From an uncultured SAR86 cluster bacterium (lineage in GTDB: Bacteria > Pseudomonadota > Gammaproteobacteria > Magnimaribacterales > Magnimaribacteraceae): a stretch of 64,000 bases of DNA. The translations under genes were made by a program, and so were the position numbers. Under the pieces are notes generated by a model, which saw only the letters and a program-made list of their open reading frames with translations, searched no databases and was not told the DNA's origin. Of this stretch, positions 27,075-35,158 are shown piece by piece. The DNA is taken from positions 122,431 to 186,430 of the forward strand of contig CACLEZ010000001.1 of NCBI GenBank assembly GCA_902606175.1, given 5' to 3'. Position 1 is the first letter of the stretch. Each line of letters opens with the position of its first letter.

Positions 27075-28202
27075 ATGAACAAGAATCAAACTAAATTAAT
27101 TACTTTGGTTGGTACCAGACCTGAAATTATTCGCTTATCAAGGATTATAGTCGAACTAGATAAATTCTTTGACCACACCTTCATTCACACTGGGCAAAAT
27201 TTTGATTTTGAATTGAATGAATTATTTTTCAAAGATCTTGATCTGAGGCAACCTGATATTTACCTTGAATGCGGTGGGGGCAATGCTGCTGAAACAATAG
27301 CAGAAGTTATAAAGAAATCAGATAACGTTTATTCTAAATTAGATCCTGATGCACTGTTAGTACTTGGAGATACTAATAGCAGTTTGGCCGCTATACCTGC
27401 AAAAAGAAGAAAAATTCCTATCTTCCACATGGAAGCTGGCAATAGATCTTTTGATCAAAGAGTTCCAGAAGAGATAAATAGAAAGATAGTTGATCATATA
27501 TCTGATATAAACCTTCCATATACACAAATCGCAAGAGATTATCTTATTAGAGAAGGTTTAAGTCCTGATACCATAATAAAAACAGGCAGTCCTCTCGATG
27601 AGGTTATAAACTACTATAAAGATAAAATAGATTCCTCCACTATACTAGATCAATTAAAAATTAAACCAGGAAATTACTTTCTTGTAAGTGCTCACAGAGA
27701 AGAGAATATTGATTATGAGAATTTTTTTGTTTTCACAGAGCTCCTAAATGGACTAGCGAATGAGCTCAATTTACCTATCCTTGTCTCTACTCATCCTAGA
27801 ACAAGAATAAGGATAGAGAAAGAAAAGATTAGATTTCATGACTTAGTTGAATTACATAAACCCTTTAGCTTTACAGATTATTGTAAATTGCAGTTGGAAT
27901 CTAAAGCTGTTTTAAGTGATAGTGGATCAATAACAGAGGAATCTTCGATCCTAGGCTTTCCTGCTTTAAATTTAAGAGAGGCTCATGAAAGGCCTGAGGG
28001 ATTCGAAGAAGGTACAGTAATCATGACAGGTCTAAAAATAAATAATGTTTTAAAAGGACTAGATATCCTCGAAGAATATGAAAAAGACCGAAGACAAATC
28101 TATAAAGTAGAGGACTATAAGTCTTTAAATTTATCCTTAAAGATTCCTAGGATAATTTTAAGTTACATTGATTATGTGAATAAATTCACTTGGAAAAAAT
28201 AG
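27075..28202 (+). CDS. UDP-HexNAc 2-epimerase (WecB/WbjD-like)
   Basis: Nonhydrolysing UDP-N-acetylhexosamine 2-epimerase. Landmarks are VGTRPEIIRLS (12-22), LGDTNSSLAA, HMEAGNRSFDQRVPEEINRK with the catalytic acidic residues, and SAHREENID plus DSGSITEESSILG for UDP binding. The HMEAGNRSFDQRVPEEINR stretch looks more like the WbjD/FnlC/CapG branch (last step to UDP-L-FucNAc) than WecB. Length 375 is typical. It abuts the reductase and probably works after it. Confidence 0.87.
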   Translation: MNKNQTKLITLVGTRPEIIRLSRIIVELDKFFDHTFIHTGQNFDFELNELFFKDLDLRQPDIYLECGGGNAAETIAEVIKKSDNVYSKLDPDALLVLGDTNSSLAAIPAKRRKIPIFHMEAGNRSFDQRVPEEINRKIVDHISDINLPYTQIARDYLIREGLSPDTIIKTGSPLDEVINYYKDKIDSSTILDQLKIKPGNYFLVSAHREENIDYENFFVFTELLNGLANELNLPILVSTHPRTRIRIEKEKIRFHDLVELHKPFSFTDYCKLQLESKAVLSDSGSITEESSILGFPALNLREAHERPEGFEEGTVIMTGLKINNVLKGLDILEEYEKDRRQIYKVEDYKSLNLSLKIPRIILSYIDYVNKFTWKK

Positions 28203-28281
28203 AGATTTTATCAATCTAATCTTTCCCAATAGATCATGTAAAAGCTAGTTTTTATTCTTAATAATTAAGATACTTTAATTT

Positions 28282-29478
28282 ATGAATTATTTAATCCTAA
28301 TAGATAGATATTTTCCAACGCCAGTTTCAGGAGCTGTAATGATAAAAGATCTTGTGGACCAGCTCCATATAGAAGGTCATCAAGTAACTGTTTTGACTGC
28401 TAGTAGTCAAATAGAGAACAAATATGATATTGAAATTATAAACAATATTAAAATTCTGAGAGTAAAGGCGAATAATCAAAAAAATTTGAACTACCCTAAA
28501 AGACTAATATTTGAGTTATTTCTCCAGCGCAAAATTTGGCGACACTATAAATCAAACAGCCTACCTAAACCTGATTTCCTTATTGCTTATAGTCCGACTA
28601 TATTTTGGAGTTTCATAATCAAGAAGATTATTGATAGAGAGCGTATACCCGTTTATCTTATTTTGAGAGATATATTTCCAAAGTGGGCTCTTGATACAGG
28701 AATTATTAGTAGGTTTAATCCAGTTTATTGGTTTTTGAAGTGGCATGAAAATAGACTTTATAATTTAACAAACTTCATAGGTGTTCAAAGTGAAAGTAAT
28801 ATCAAGTATTTCTCAGGGCATAAATACAATACAAATGTAGAGACCCTATATAATTTTAAAAAACTAGGTTCAAAAGTACCAAAAAAAGTAGATATAAGAT
28901 CAAGATTTAACTTAGGAGAAAAGGTAATATTCGTTTTTGGAGGAAATTTAGGATTTGCTCAAGATCCTAGCAACCTGCTAATGCTTGTAAGAGCCTTTAA
29001 AGATTATGAAAGTGCCCATTTTCTTTTTATTGGCGAGGGGACTGAATTTGATAATGTTTTGATAGAGAAAGAAAGTCAATCTCTTGATAATCTTCATCTC
29101 ATTCCTGCAGTTTCAGATGATGAATATCAAAGTATTTTACTAGAATGCGATGTAGGACTGATAAGCCTAAGGAGAGATTTTAAAACTGATAATTTTCCGA
29201 ATAAGTTACTCAACTATATGGAATATGAGCTTCCTATACTTGCTAGTATTAATGCAGATAATGAATTACTGGAGCTGATAAGTTCTTATAAAAATGGATT
29301 AGCATCCATAAATGGTGAAGATGAAGATTTTATTATGAATGCAAAAATTTTGTTAGAGAGTAAAAATTTAAGAAATGATATGGGCAAAAGAGGTAAAACA
29401 CTTTTAGCTGAGAAATTCGATGTTAAATCTAGTGTAAATAAGATAAATATCTCATTAAAGTCTCATGAAAATCTTTAG
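28282..29478 (+). CDS. Glycosyltransferase family 4 (WbuB-like)
   Basis: GT-B glycosyltransferase. The N-terminal half includes DRYFPTPVSGAVMIKDL and YLILRDIFPKWALDTGII, the latter like WbuB-type putative L-FucNAc transferases. The C-terminal half has FVFGGNLGFAQDPSNLL, LFIGEGTEFDNV and the NDP-binding acidic region (KLLNYMEYELPILASI). Length 398 is typical. With the preceding pair it suggests transfer of an L-FucNAc-like residue, an inference. Its stop overlaps the convergent CoA-transferase stop. Confidence 0.82.
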   Translation: MNYLILIDRYFPTPVSGAVMIKDLVDQLHIEGHQVTVLTASSQIENKYDIEIINNIKILRVKANNQKNLNYPKRLIFELFLQRKIWRHYKSNSLPKPDFLIAYSPTIFWSFIIKKIIDRERIPVYLILRDIFPKWALDTGIISRFNPVYWFLKWHENRLYNLTNFIGVQSESNIKYFSGHKYNTNVETLYNFKKLGSKVPKKVDIRSRFNLGEKVIFVFGGNLGFAQDPSNLLMLVRAFKDYESAHFLFIGEGTEFDNVLIEKESQSLDNLHLIPAVSDDEYQSILLECDVGLISLRRDFKTDNFPNKLLNYMEYELPILASINADNELLELISSYKNGLASINGEDEDFIMNAKILLESKNLRNDMGKRGKTLLAEKFDVKSSVNKINISLKSHENL

Positions 29479-30662
29479 CCATCAAAAAGGATATTAGCCT
29501 CAATTAATTTTTCAATTTCTTCTAATTCGTAATTTAAGGAGAGAAGTATTTCTCTTGTATGTTCTCCTAATTTTGGTGCTGGTCTTTTTATTTTGCTAGG
29601 CGTGCCTTCAAATAAAGCTGCGGGCCTTGCTTGCCTAATTTCCCCAAATCCATCATATTTTTCCCTAAGAATTGTTTGATTGGCAATAATTTGCTCATGA
29701 TCCATTAATTCCATTCTGTCCAATAAAGGCGCACTTGGCACACCTTCTGTTTGAAATCTATCTAATATCTCTTCGCTGTCCCATTTTTTAATCTCATCTG
29801 CTGTTATTTTTTTTCTTTCTTCAGAATTAATTACTCTAGCTGCAGAGGTGTTAAATCTATCATCATCTATGAGATCTTCCATATTGAGTGCATTACACAT
29901 TCCTTTCCATTCAGCATCGGAGACAGCTCCGGCAGTTATATATCTATCTTTTGCTTTATAAATCAGATCTTGAGATCCCTGCAACTTTCTTACATCAAAT
30001 TCGTTATCTTTAAATACTAAACCCGTCATTCCTTCTGGCCAAAAGAAAGCAACAACGGAATCAAGCATAGAGAGTTTGATATGTTGGCCTCCAGAATTTT
30101 TCTCTTTTGCATAGAGTGCTGACGAGACAGCTTGAGCGGCAGACAAAGATGTAACTTTATCAGCTATAACTATCCTGAACATTTTTGGCTCTCCAGAATT
30201 CCTATCGGCTTGAATATCTGTAGCACCTGATAAGGCTTGAATTACCGGATCATAAACTCTTGAATGCGCATAAGGACCTTTGTCACCGAAGCCACTTATT
30301 GAGAGGTATATTAAATTTGGATTTATTTTTTTTAATTCGTCATAACCAAAACCCATTCTATCCGTAGTTCCAGGTCTGAAGTTTTGCATAAAAACATCTG
30401 ACTCCTTAATTAGTTTAATAAGTACTTCTTTTCCCTCTGACGATTTAAGATCAATCGCTAAAGATCTTTTCCCTCTGTTACATGAGTAAAAAGGGGCATT
30501 TACTCCATTATAAGGAGCAGCCATATGCCTTAGTTGCTCGCCTCCTAGAGGTTCTACCTTGATGACTTCTGCTCCTTGATCGGCTAAGATCATGGCTCCC
30601 ATCGGTCCAGAAATCATACTGGTCAAATCAATTATTTTTACTCCTACAAGAGGTCCTGTCAT
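29475..30662 (-). CDS. CaiB/BaiF family CoA-transferase
   Basis: Family III CoA-transferase of the formyl-CoA transferase/alpha-methylacyl-CoA racemase group. Signature segments are the N-terminal KIIDLTSMISGPMGAMILAD, VIKVEPLGGE and NRGKRSLAIDLKS, then FRPGTTDRMGFGYD and the region YDPVIQALSGA holding the likely catalytic Asp. Length 395 is normal. The gene overlaps the GST start by four bases on the minus strand. It is unrelated in function to the flanking polysaccharide genes; the CoA donor and acceptor are unknown. Confidence 0.88.
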   Translation of the reverse strand: MTGPLVGVKIIDLTSMISGPMGAMILADQGAEVIKVEPLGGEQLRHMAAPYNGVNAPFYSCNRGKRSLAIDLKSSEGKEVLIKLIKESDVFMQNFRPGTTDRMGFGYDELKKINPNLIYLSISGFGDKGPYAHSRVYDPVIQALSGATDIQADRNSGEPKMFRIVIADKVTSLSAAQAVSSALYAKEKNSGGQHIKLSMLDSVVAFFWPEGMTGLVFKDNEFDVRKLQGSQDLIYKAKDRYITAGAVSDAEWKGMCNALNMEDLIDDDRFNTSAARVINSEERKKITADEIKKWDSEEILDRFQTEGVPSAPLLDRMELMDHEQIIANQTILREKYDGFGEIRQARPAALFEGTPSKIKRPAPKLGEHTREILLSLNYELEEIEKLIEANILFDG

Positions 30663-31294
30663 GTCTTTGCCCTATAATTTATATTAAAAGCATTTTTATA
30701 TGCTTCTCTATTTCTAATAGCTTTATGATACCTCGATACATTCAATGGTAAATTAAATTTATAAGCTTCTGCCCAATCTAAACATGTAGTGAGAAGAATA
30801 TCAGCTAAGCCGAAATCATAACCGAATAAAGTATCTTGTTCACTTAGGATATTTTCTATGACGGCAAGATATTTTTCAAAATAGTTACGACAACTTTCAA
30901 CTACTTTTGGCGAATCTCCATATATCTCTTTCAGATCGAAGTGCCTCCTCATTACGTACAAAGATGTTTCGTCTAACTCTCCATATATAAAATTGCACCA
31001 CTCGTCTTCAAGAGCCATAGCCTTATTATCTTGAGGTATAAAAATATTTTTTGAATTACTAATTCTTTGAAGATATCTACATATAGCTACACTTTCTGAT
31101 ACAAGAAAATCATCATGTTTGAGAAGTGGTACTTTTTGTTTTGTATTGAGTTTTGTAAATTCTCTCGTTTGAGTCTCTCCAGTTCTCGGACCTATGGGAA
31201 AAAGCTTATATTTGAGACCTAATTCCTCAGCCATCCAGATGGGTCTGAGAGTTCTTGCTGTTCCAGCTCCCCAGATTTCTAAATTTAAATTCAA
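30659..31294 (-). CDS. Glutathione S-transferase-like protein
   Basis: A 211-residue GST fold. The N-terminal thioredoxin-like domain has the glutathione-binding segments KVPLLKHDDFLVSESVAICR (about 53-72), with the Ser-Val pair of the family's ESxAI motif. The C-terminal all-helical domain follows, with FGLADILLTTCLDWA. It is transcribed together with the CoA-transferase, and its 5' end faces the structured intergenic region. The substrate is not evident. Confidence 0.82.
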   Translation of the reverse strand: MNLNLEIWGAGTARTLRPIWMAEELGLKYKLFPIGPRTGETQTREFTKLNTKQKVPLLKHDDFLVSESVAICRYLQRISNSKNIFIPQDNKAMALEDEWCNFIYGELDETSLYVMRRHFDLKEIYGDSPKVVESCRNYFEKYLAVIENILSEQDTLFGYDFGLADILLTTCLDWAEAYKFNLPLNVSRYHKAIRNREAYKNAFNINYRAKT

Positions 31295-31400
31295 ATTTAT
31301 CTCCTAAACTTAATTTCATATTAGACGAATAATGAAGAACAGGGAAATTCATAGCAAACAAAACTTAAAAAAACATTTTTATATTTTTTCTGTTTAGTAC

Positions 31401-31429
31401 TATACAAATAATTTATATGTGTATATAAT
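31401..31429 (+). promoter_or_regulatory. Sigma-70-type promoter for the structured RNA
   Basis: A -35-like TATACA (31401-31406, four of six to consensus) and a consensus -10 TATAAT (31424-31429) are separated by exactly 17 bases. Initiation about seven bases downstream, near 31436, would place the 5' end of the transcript at the first base of the outer stem of unit 1. It could also supply the downstream wzz operon. Confidence 0.65.
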
Positions 31430-31444
31430 TACAATCAATATCTA

Positions 31445-31486
31445 GAGACGTTTAATTCTCCCCAGAAAAAAACCTCTCCAAGGTAA
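31445..31486 (+). repeat. Direct repeat copy 1 (RNA unit 1 core)
   Basis: A 42-base core from GAGACG to GGTAA. It differs from copy 2 only by two extra A residues in the internal A run (seven against five). Confidence 0.9.
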
Positions 31487-31512
31487 GCTTTCTAGATATT
31501 AAAAGTAACTGA

Positions 31513-31552
31513 GAGACGTTTAATTCTCCCCAGAAAAACCTCTCCAAGGTAA
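31513..31552 (+). repeat. Direct repeat copy 2 (RNA unit 2 core)
   Basis: A 40-base core, otherwise identical to the copy beginning 68 bases upstream. The flanking stem sequences of the two copies are different. Confidence 0.9.
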
Positions 31553-31568
31553 CTCCCTCAGTTCTCAA

Positions 31569-31628
31569 AGTAAGATGTAGCTGTCACCCATTTTAGCTGC
31601 ACTAGCGAAAATCAAGCTACATCTTACT
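31569..31628 (+). repeat. Long inverted repeat (third hairpin)
   Basis: AGTAAGATGTAGCT (31569-31582) pairs perfectly with AGCTACATCTTACT (31615-31628), a 14-bp stem. The 32-base interior can form a second stem, ATTTT-A-GCT, loop GCACT, AGC-G-AAAAT. No T-run follows, so it is not a typical intrinsic terminator. It could be part of the leader RNA or a DNA-level operator; which is undecided. Confidence 0.75.
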
Positions 31629-31632
31629 ATCT

Positions 31633-31821
31633 ATGGTAGGTGGGGCTTTAAAATTAATTTTTGGTTGGGCGCAGCAAAAAGTTTCATCTACCACCCTATT
31701 ACCTCTTGAATTTCTCGAACTAATAACTAGATATAAGAAATTCCTTTTGAGCAAAAATCATTTAAGATTATCAGAACAATATGAAATAATTTCATTATTA
31801 ATCATCGGAGAGAAAAATTAA
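31633..31821 (+). CDS. Possible small protein of unknown function
   Basis: A 62-residue open frame starts five bases after the third hairpin and ends 25 bases before the wzz-like gene. It has a hydrophobic start (VGGALKLIFGW) and a mixed helical remainder (EFLELITRYKKFLL). Codon use resembles the neighbours, but there is no clear ribosome-binding site and no family was recognised. It may be a leader ORF or a chance frame. Confidence 0.3.
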   Translation: MVGGALKLIFGWAQQKVSSTTLLPLEFLELITRYKKFLLSKNHLRLSEQYEIISLLIIGEKN

Positions 31822-31846
31822 TACAATAAATTCAGAAGAATATGGA

Positions 31847-32668
31847 ATGTCCATTGGACTTCTTTATAGATTGATAAAGGAAAAATTCCGTTTAATGGCT
31901 ATTTTAACTTTATCCTTTTCGCTTATTTCAGTTCTTTATGCTTTATCCATAGATAGGTATTATAAAGCTGAGCTCTTGATGGTTTCTTCACTTGAGTCAA
32001 GTGCGCAGTCTTCCTTGTTAGGTGGGATTTTTGGTCAATCTGAATCAGTAAGTTTATCATCCGAAAAGATTACAACTGAAGAAGCTGTGGCAATACTGCA
32101 ATCCAGAAGGTTCTTAGAAAACCACGTTAAAGAAAAAAACTTACTTACTACTCTGTTTCCAGAATCTTGGGATAAAGCTAAGAATGAATGGAAAGAGGAC
32201 TTAGATGAAATTCCTTCTATCTCGGACGGATATAAATTAATTTCTGACTCGCTTAACTTATCTTATGACAATTCGCTTATAACTGTAGAGTTGGTACTTC
32301 ATGACAAGAAGAATGTCTCTGAAATACTTAATGATTTGATTTATGAAGTAAATTCTTTCATAAGAATGAAAGCGATCAAAGAATCACAAGATAATATTTC
32401 TTACTTAGAACAAGAAATAAATAGCACTCAACTTTCTAGATCTAAGGATATGTTATACAGGTTAGTTGAAAGTCAAACTCAATCCATAATGTTAGCCAAT
32501 ACTCGACAAGATTATGCATTTAATCTTATCGATCCGTCAGTCGAACCAATACATCCAGCCGGACCTAATAGAAGGCTCATCGCTGTAGTAGGTACAATAG
32601 TTGGATTTTCTTTATCACTTTTTTGTGCATTCTTAATTAATTTTTATAACTTAAATAGGCCGTCTTGA
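31847..32668 (+). CDS. Wzz-type polysaccharide chain-length determinant
   Basis: Polysaccharide co-polymerase of the inner membrane that would set glycan chain length. It shows the family layout: a first membrane helix (about 15-35), a large periplasmic helical region, and a second helix (about 245-268) preceded by the Pro-rich IDPSVEPIHPAGPNRR. There is no cytoplasmic kinase domain. AGAAGA lies about eight bases before ATG 31847. It is the first clear gene of the large locus and overlaps rfbB by four bases. Confidence 0.85.
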   Translation: MSIGLLYRLIKEKFRLMAILTLSFSLISVLYALSIDRYYKAELLMVSSLESSAQSSLLGGIFGQSESVSLSSEKITTEEAVAILQSRRFLENHVKEKNLLTTLFPESWDKAKNEWKEDLDEIPSISDGYKLISDSLNLSYDNSLITVELVLHDKKNVSEILNDLIYEVNSFIRMKAIKESQDNISYLEQEINSTQLSRSKDMLYRLVESQTQSIMLANTRQDYAFNLIDPSVEPIHPAGPNRRLIAVVGTIVGFSLSLFCAFLINFYNLNRPS

Positions 32669-33705
32669 AAGCTATAGTAACTGGCGGTGCAGGGTTTATA
32701 GGTTCTGCTCTCGTAAAAAAATTAATTGATCTTGGATATCAAGTATTGGTAATTGATAATTTAACCTATGCGTCTCAGTTAAGTTCGTTAGAGAAAGTTC
32801 AGGACAGCAACCTATATTCTTTCTATAAAGCTGATGTTGCTGATGAAAAAGCGATGGTTAATGTTGTCAACTCTTTTCAACCAAGCTTTATTTTTCACTT
32901 AGCAGCAGAAACTCATGTTGATCGATCTATTGACTCTCCTGAATCTTTTATCAAGACCAATATTTTAGGTACTTATTCTCTATTAAATTCTTCGCTTAAA
33001 TATTGGAGGAGTCTAGATAAAAGGGAAAAAGATCAATTTAGGTTTTTACATGTCTCAACAGATGAAGTTTTTGGAGATCTTAATATGGAAGATCCTCCAT
33101 TTTGTGAGAGTAGTAATTATCTGCCTAGTTCGCCTTATTCGGCCAGTAAGGCCAGCTCTGATCATTTAGCAAGAGCATGGTATCGTACTTACAAATTACC
33201 TGTTCTCATTTCCAACTGTTCAAATAATTATGGACCTTATCAACTTTATGAGAAGCTCATACCTCTCATGATAGTTAAGGCTCTTAATGGAGAGAAGCTT
33301 CCAATTTATGGGTCAGGCATGCAAATAAGAGATTGGTTATATGTTGAAGATCATGTTGAGGCACTAATAAAAGTAATACAAATTGGCAAGATCGGCGATA
33401 GCTATAATATAGGTGGAAATTCTGAAAAGACAAATTTAGAGGTCGTAGAGCAAATCTGTGGAATCCTTGATGATCTAATTGAATACAAGCCAAAAGGAAT
33501 TAGAAGCTTCACCGAATTGATCTCATTTGTTGAAGATAGACCAGGTCATGACAAGAGATATGCTATCAACTCAGATAAAATTACAAATGAACTCAATTGG
33601 ATGCCAAATCAAGACTTTGAGAGCGGCTTGAAAATAACTGTTCAATGGTATGCAGAAAATATTGATTCATCACTTTACGATATAGAAAGAATAGGGAAGG
33701 GTTAA
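32665..33705 (+). CDS. rfbB: dTDP-glucose 4,6-dehydratase
   Basis: Second step of dTDP-L-rhamnose synthesis. An extended SDR with AIVTGGAGFIGSALV at 3-17, HLAAETHVDRSIDSP, STDEVFGDL supplying the Thr-Asp-Glu typical of RmlB, and SPYSASKASSDHL with the YxxxK. Length 346 is normal. The start is TTG at 32665, overlapping the wzz stop as TTGA; no upstream ATG fits. It begins the rfbB-A-C-D set. Confidence 0.95.
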   Translation: MKAIVTGGAGFIGSALVKKLIDLGYQVLVIDNLTYASQLSSLEKVQDSNLYSFYKADVADEKAMVNVVNSFQPSFIFHLAAETHVDRSIDSPESFIKTNILGTYSLLNSSLKYWRSLDKREKDQFRFLHVSTDEVFGDLNMEDPPFCESSNYLPSSPYSASKASSDHLARAWYRTYKLPVLISNCSNNYGPYQLYEKLIPLMIVKALNGEKLPIYGSGMQIRDWLYVEDHVEALIKVIQIGKIGDSYNIGGNSEKTNLEVVEQICGILDDLIEYKPKGIRSFTELISFVEDRPGHDKRYAINSDKITNELNWMPNQDFESGLKITVQWYAENIDSSLYDIERIGKG

Positions 33706-33713
33706 TTCAAGCA

Positions 33714-34592
33714 ATGCCAATGAAAGGAATTATTTTAGCTGGAGGGAGGGCAACAAGGCTTTACCCTGTCACAAAGGTTACGTCCAAGCAGTTGTTACCT
33801 ATTTACAATAAGCCAATGATTTATTATCCACTTTCAACACTAATGGAAGCGGGCATTAGAGATATATTAATTATTTCTACTCCCCATGATTTACCTCTTA
33901 TTGAGGAACTACTTGGCTCAGGAGAAAATCTAGGTATTAACCTAATGTATAAAGAACAGATAAACCCTAATGGCTTAGCTGAGGCCTTTATAATCGCTGA
34001 AGAGTTCATTGGTACAAGTCCTTGCAGTCTAATTCTAGGAGATAACCTTTTCTTTGGAAGTGGTAATTTTAAAAAAACAATTAAACAGGCAGCTGATATT
34101 AAAAATGGAGCAGAGATATTTGCTTATAAAGTAGATAAACCAGAATCTTATGGTGTGGTTGAGTTTGATGATTCTTATGAAGTTTTAAGTATTGAAGAAA
34201 AGCCCACGTATCCAAAATCAAATCATGCAGTAACTGGACTATATTTTTATGATAACGACGTAATCGAAATAGCAAAGAGTATTGCACCCTCAGATAGAGG
34301 AGAATTAGAAATAACAGATGTGAATTCATGTTATCTTGAGCAGAAAAAATTATATGTTTCTCTTTTAGGAACCGGTACGGCTTGGCTGGATACTGGTACT
34401 CATGACTCTCTTATTGAAGCATCCTCTTTTGTGCGAACTATTGAAAATAGACAGGGCACACCGATTGGCTCACCTGAAGCCATTGCTTTTGAGAATAAAT
34501 GGATTGATCACAATAGCATAAGTGAATTATTAGAATCTTATGCCTACGATAACAGTTACAGAGAATTACTACTTAAGATTCTAAATAATTAA
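33714..34592 (+). CDS. rfbA: Glucose-1-phosphate thymidylyltransferase
   Basis: Makes dTDP-glucose from dTTP and glucose-1-P. The signature GIILAGGRATRLYPVTK (about 5-21) is complete, followed by SKQLLPIYNKPMIYYPLS, LILGDNLFFG, EEKPTYPKSNHAVTGLYFYD and LGTGTAWLDTGTHDSL. Length 292 is typical of RmlA. A start six bases later (second Met) is equally possible. It lies eight bases after rfbB. Confidence 0.96.
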   Translation: MPMKGIILAGGRATRLYPVTKVTSKQLLPIYNKPMIYYPLSTLMEAGIRDILIISTPHDLPLIEELLGSGENLGINLMYKEQINPNGLAEAFIIAEEFIGTSPCSLILGDNLFFGSGNFKKTIKQAADIKNGAEIFAYKVDKPESYGVVEFDDSYEVLSIEEKPTYPKSNHAVTGLYFYDNDVIEIAKSIAPSDRGELEITDVNSCYLEQKKLYVSLLGTGTAWLDTGTHDSLIEASSFVRTIENRQGTPIGSPEAIAFENKWIDHNSISELLESYAYDNSYRELLLKILNN

Positions 34593-34593
34593 A

Positions 34594-35157
34594 ATGATAG
34601 TGAAATCAACACATATTGACGGAGTGAAGATTGTTAAGCCTGAGGTTTATAGAGATGATAGAGGTCTATTCACTGAAACTTATTCGTACAAAAAGTATTT
34701 CTCTAAGGGAATAACCGATAATTTCGTTCAAGATAATTATTCTCATTCTAAAAAGAATACTATTAGAGGACTTCACTACCAATTAAATAATCCGCAAGGC
34801 AAATTGGTTAGGGTTTTGAAGGGCTCTGTTTTAGATACAGCTCTTGATATCAGAGTAGGCTCACCATCTTTTGGAGAGTCATTAACCATAGAACTTAATG
34901 ATGTTGAATTCACACAATTGTATTTACCACCTGGGATAGCTCATGGTTTTTTCGTGACGTCCACTTATGTAGATTTCGAATATAAATGCAGTGATTATTA
35001 CTTTCCTGATGATCAGTTTGGAGTATCATATAAAGATCCGAGTTTAAATCTAAAATACGATTCAGATAATGCTTTTATGTCATCACTAGATGAGGGTTAT
35101 CTGCCTTTGGACCAAATACCCGAAATAGAACTGCCAATCTATAATTCTCAAAAATGA
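34594..35157 (+). CDS. rfbC: dTDP-4-dehydrorhamnose 3,5-epimerase
   Basis: Cupin epimerase of the rhamnose pathway. DDRGLFTETYSYKKYF is near the start and QDNYSHSKKNTIRGLHYQ contains the conserved RGLHYQ with the catalytic His. LPPGIAHGFFVTS and the Tyr-containing YKCSDYY follow. Length 187 is typical. It begins one base after the rfbA stop. Confidence 0.96.
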   Translation: MIVKSTHIDGVKIVKPEVYRDDRGLFTETYSYKKYFSKGITDNFVQDNYSHSKKNTIRGLHYQLNNPQGKLVRVLKGSVLDTALDIRVGSPSFGESLTIELNDVEFTQLYLPPGIAHGFFVTSTYVDFEYKCSDYYFPDDQFGVSYKDPSLNLKYDSDNAFMSSLDEGYLPLDQIPEIELPIYNSQK

Positions 35158-35158
35158 G

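Larger units (their letters stand above)
31437..31563 (+). ncRNA. Candidate tandem structured RNA with C-rich loops
   Basis: There are two similar units. Unit 1 (31437-31500) is closed by AATATCTAGA with TCTAGATATT; unit 2 (31507-31563) by AACTGAG with CTCAGTT. Inside each, in the same order, are AGACGTTTAA (the first A lies in the unit 1 stem), mini-hairpin TTCT-CCCC-AGAA, an A spacer (4 or 2), mini-hairpin ACCT-CTCCA-AGGT, then AA. Each unit can form a three-way junction. The outer stems are unrelated in sequence yet perfectly paired, which supports selection for structure. The C-rich apical loops could pair with purine-rich ribosome-binding sites. No terminator T-run follows, so it may be a processed leader or a small RNA with an unrecognised end. 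Confidence 0.65.
31295..31632. other. Structured intergenic region between GST and the wzz locus
   Basis: This 338-base gap holds no convincing protein gene. It contains, left to right, a very AT-rich stretch, a good plus-strand promoter (31401-31429), two tandem structured repeat units (31437-31563) and a third long perfect stem (31569-31628). No transposon ends, CRISPR repeats or ops/JUMPstart sequence were recognised. Confidence 0.7.

Noticed and set aside
31445..31552. CRISPR or integron attC array
   Set aside because: Only two repeat copies, no uniform spacers, no cas or integrase genes, and no attC core sites; RNA structure explains the repeats better.
31569..31640. Intrinsic terminator at the long hairpin
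   Set aside because: The stem is not GC-rich and no T-run follows it.
31430..31846. JUMPstart/ops element before the polysaccharide operon
   Set aside because: No sequence matching the ops core GGCGGTAGC was found on either strand.
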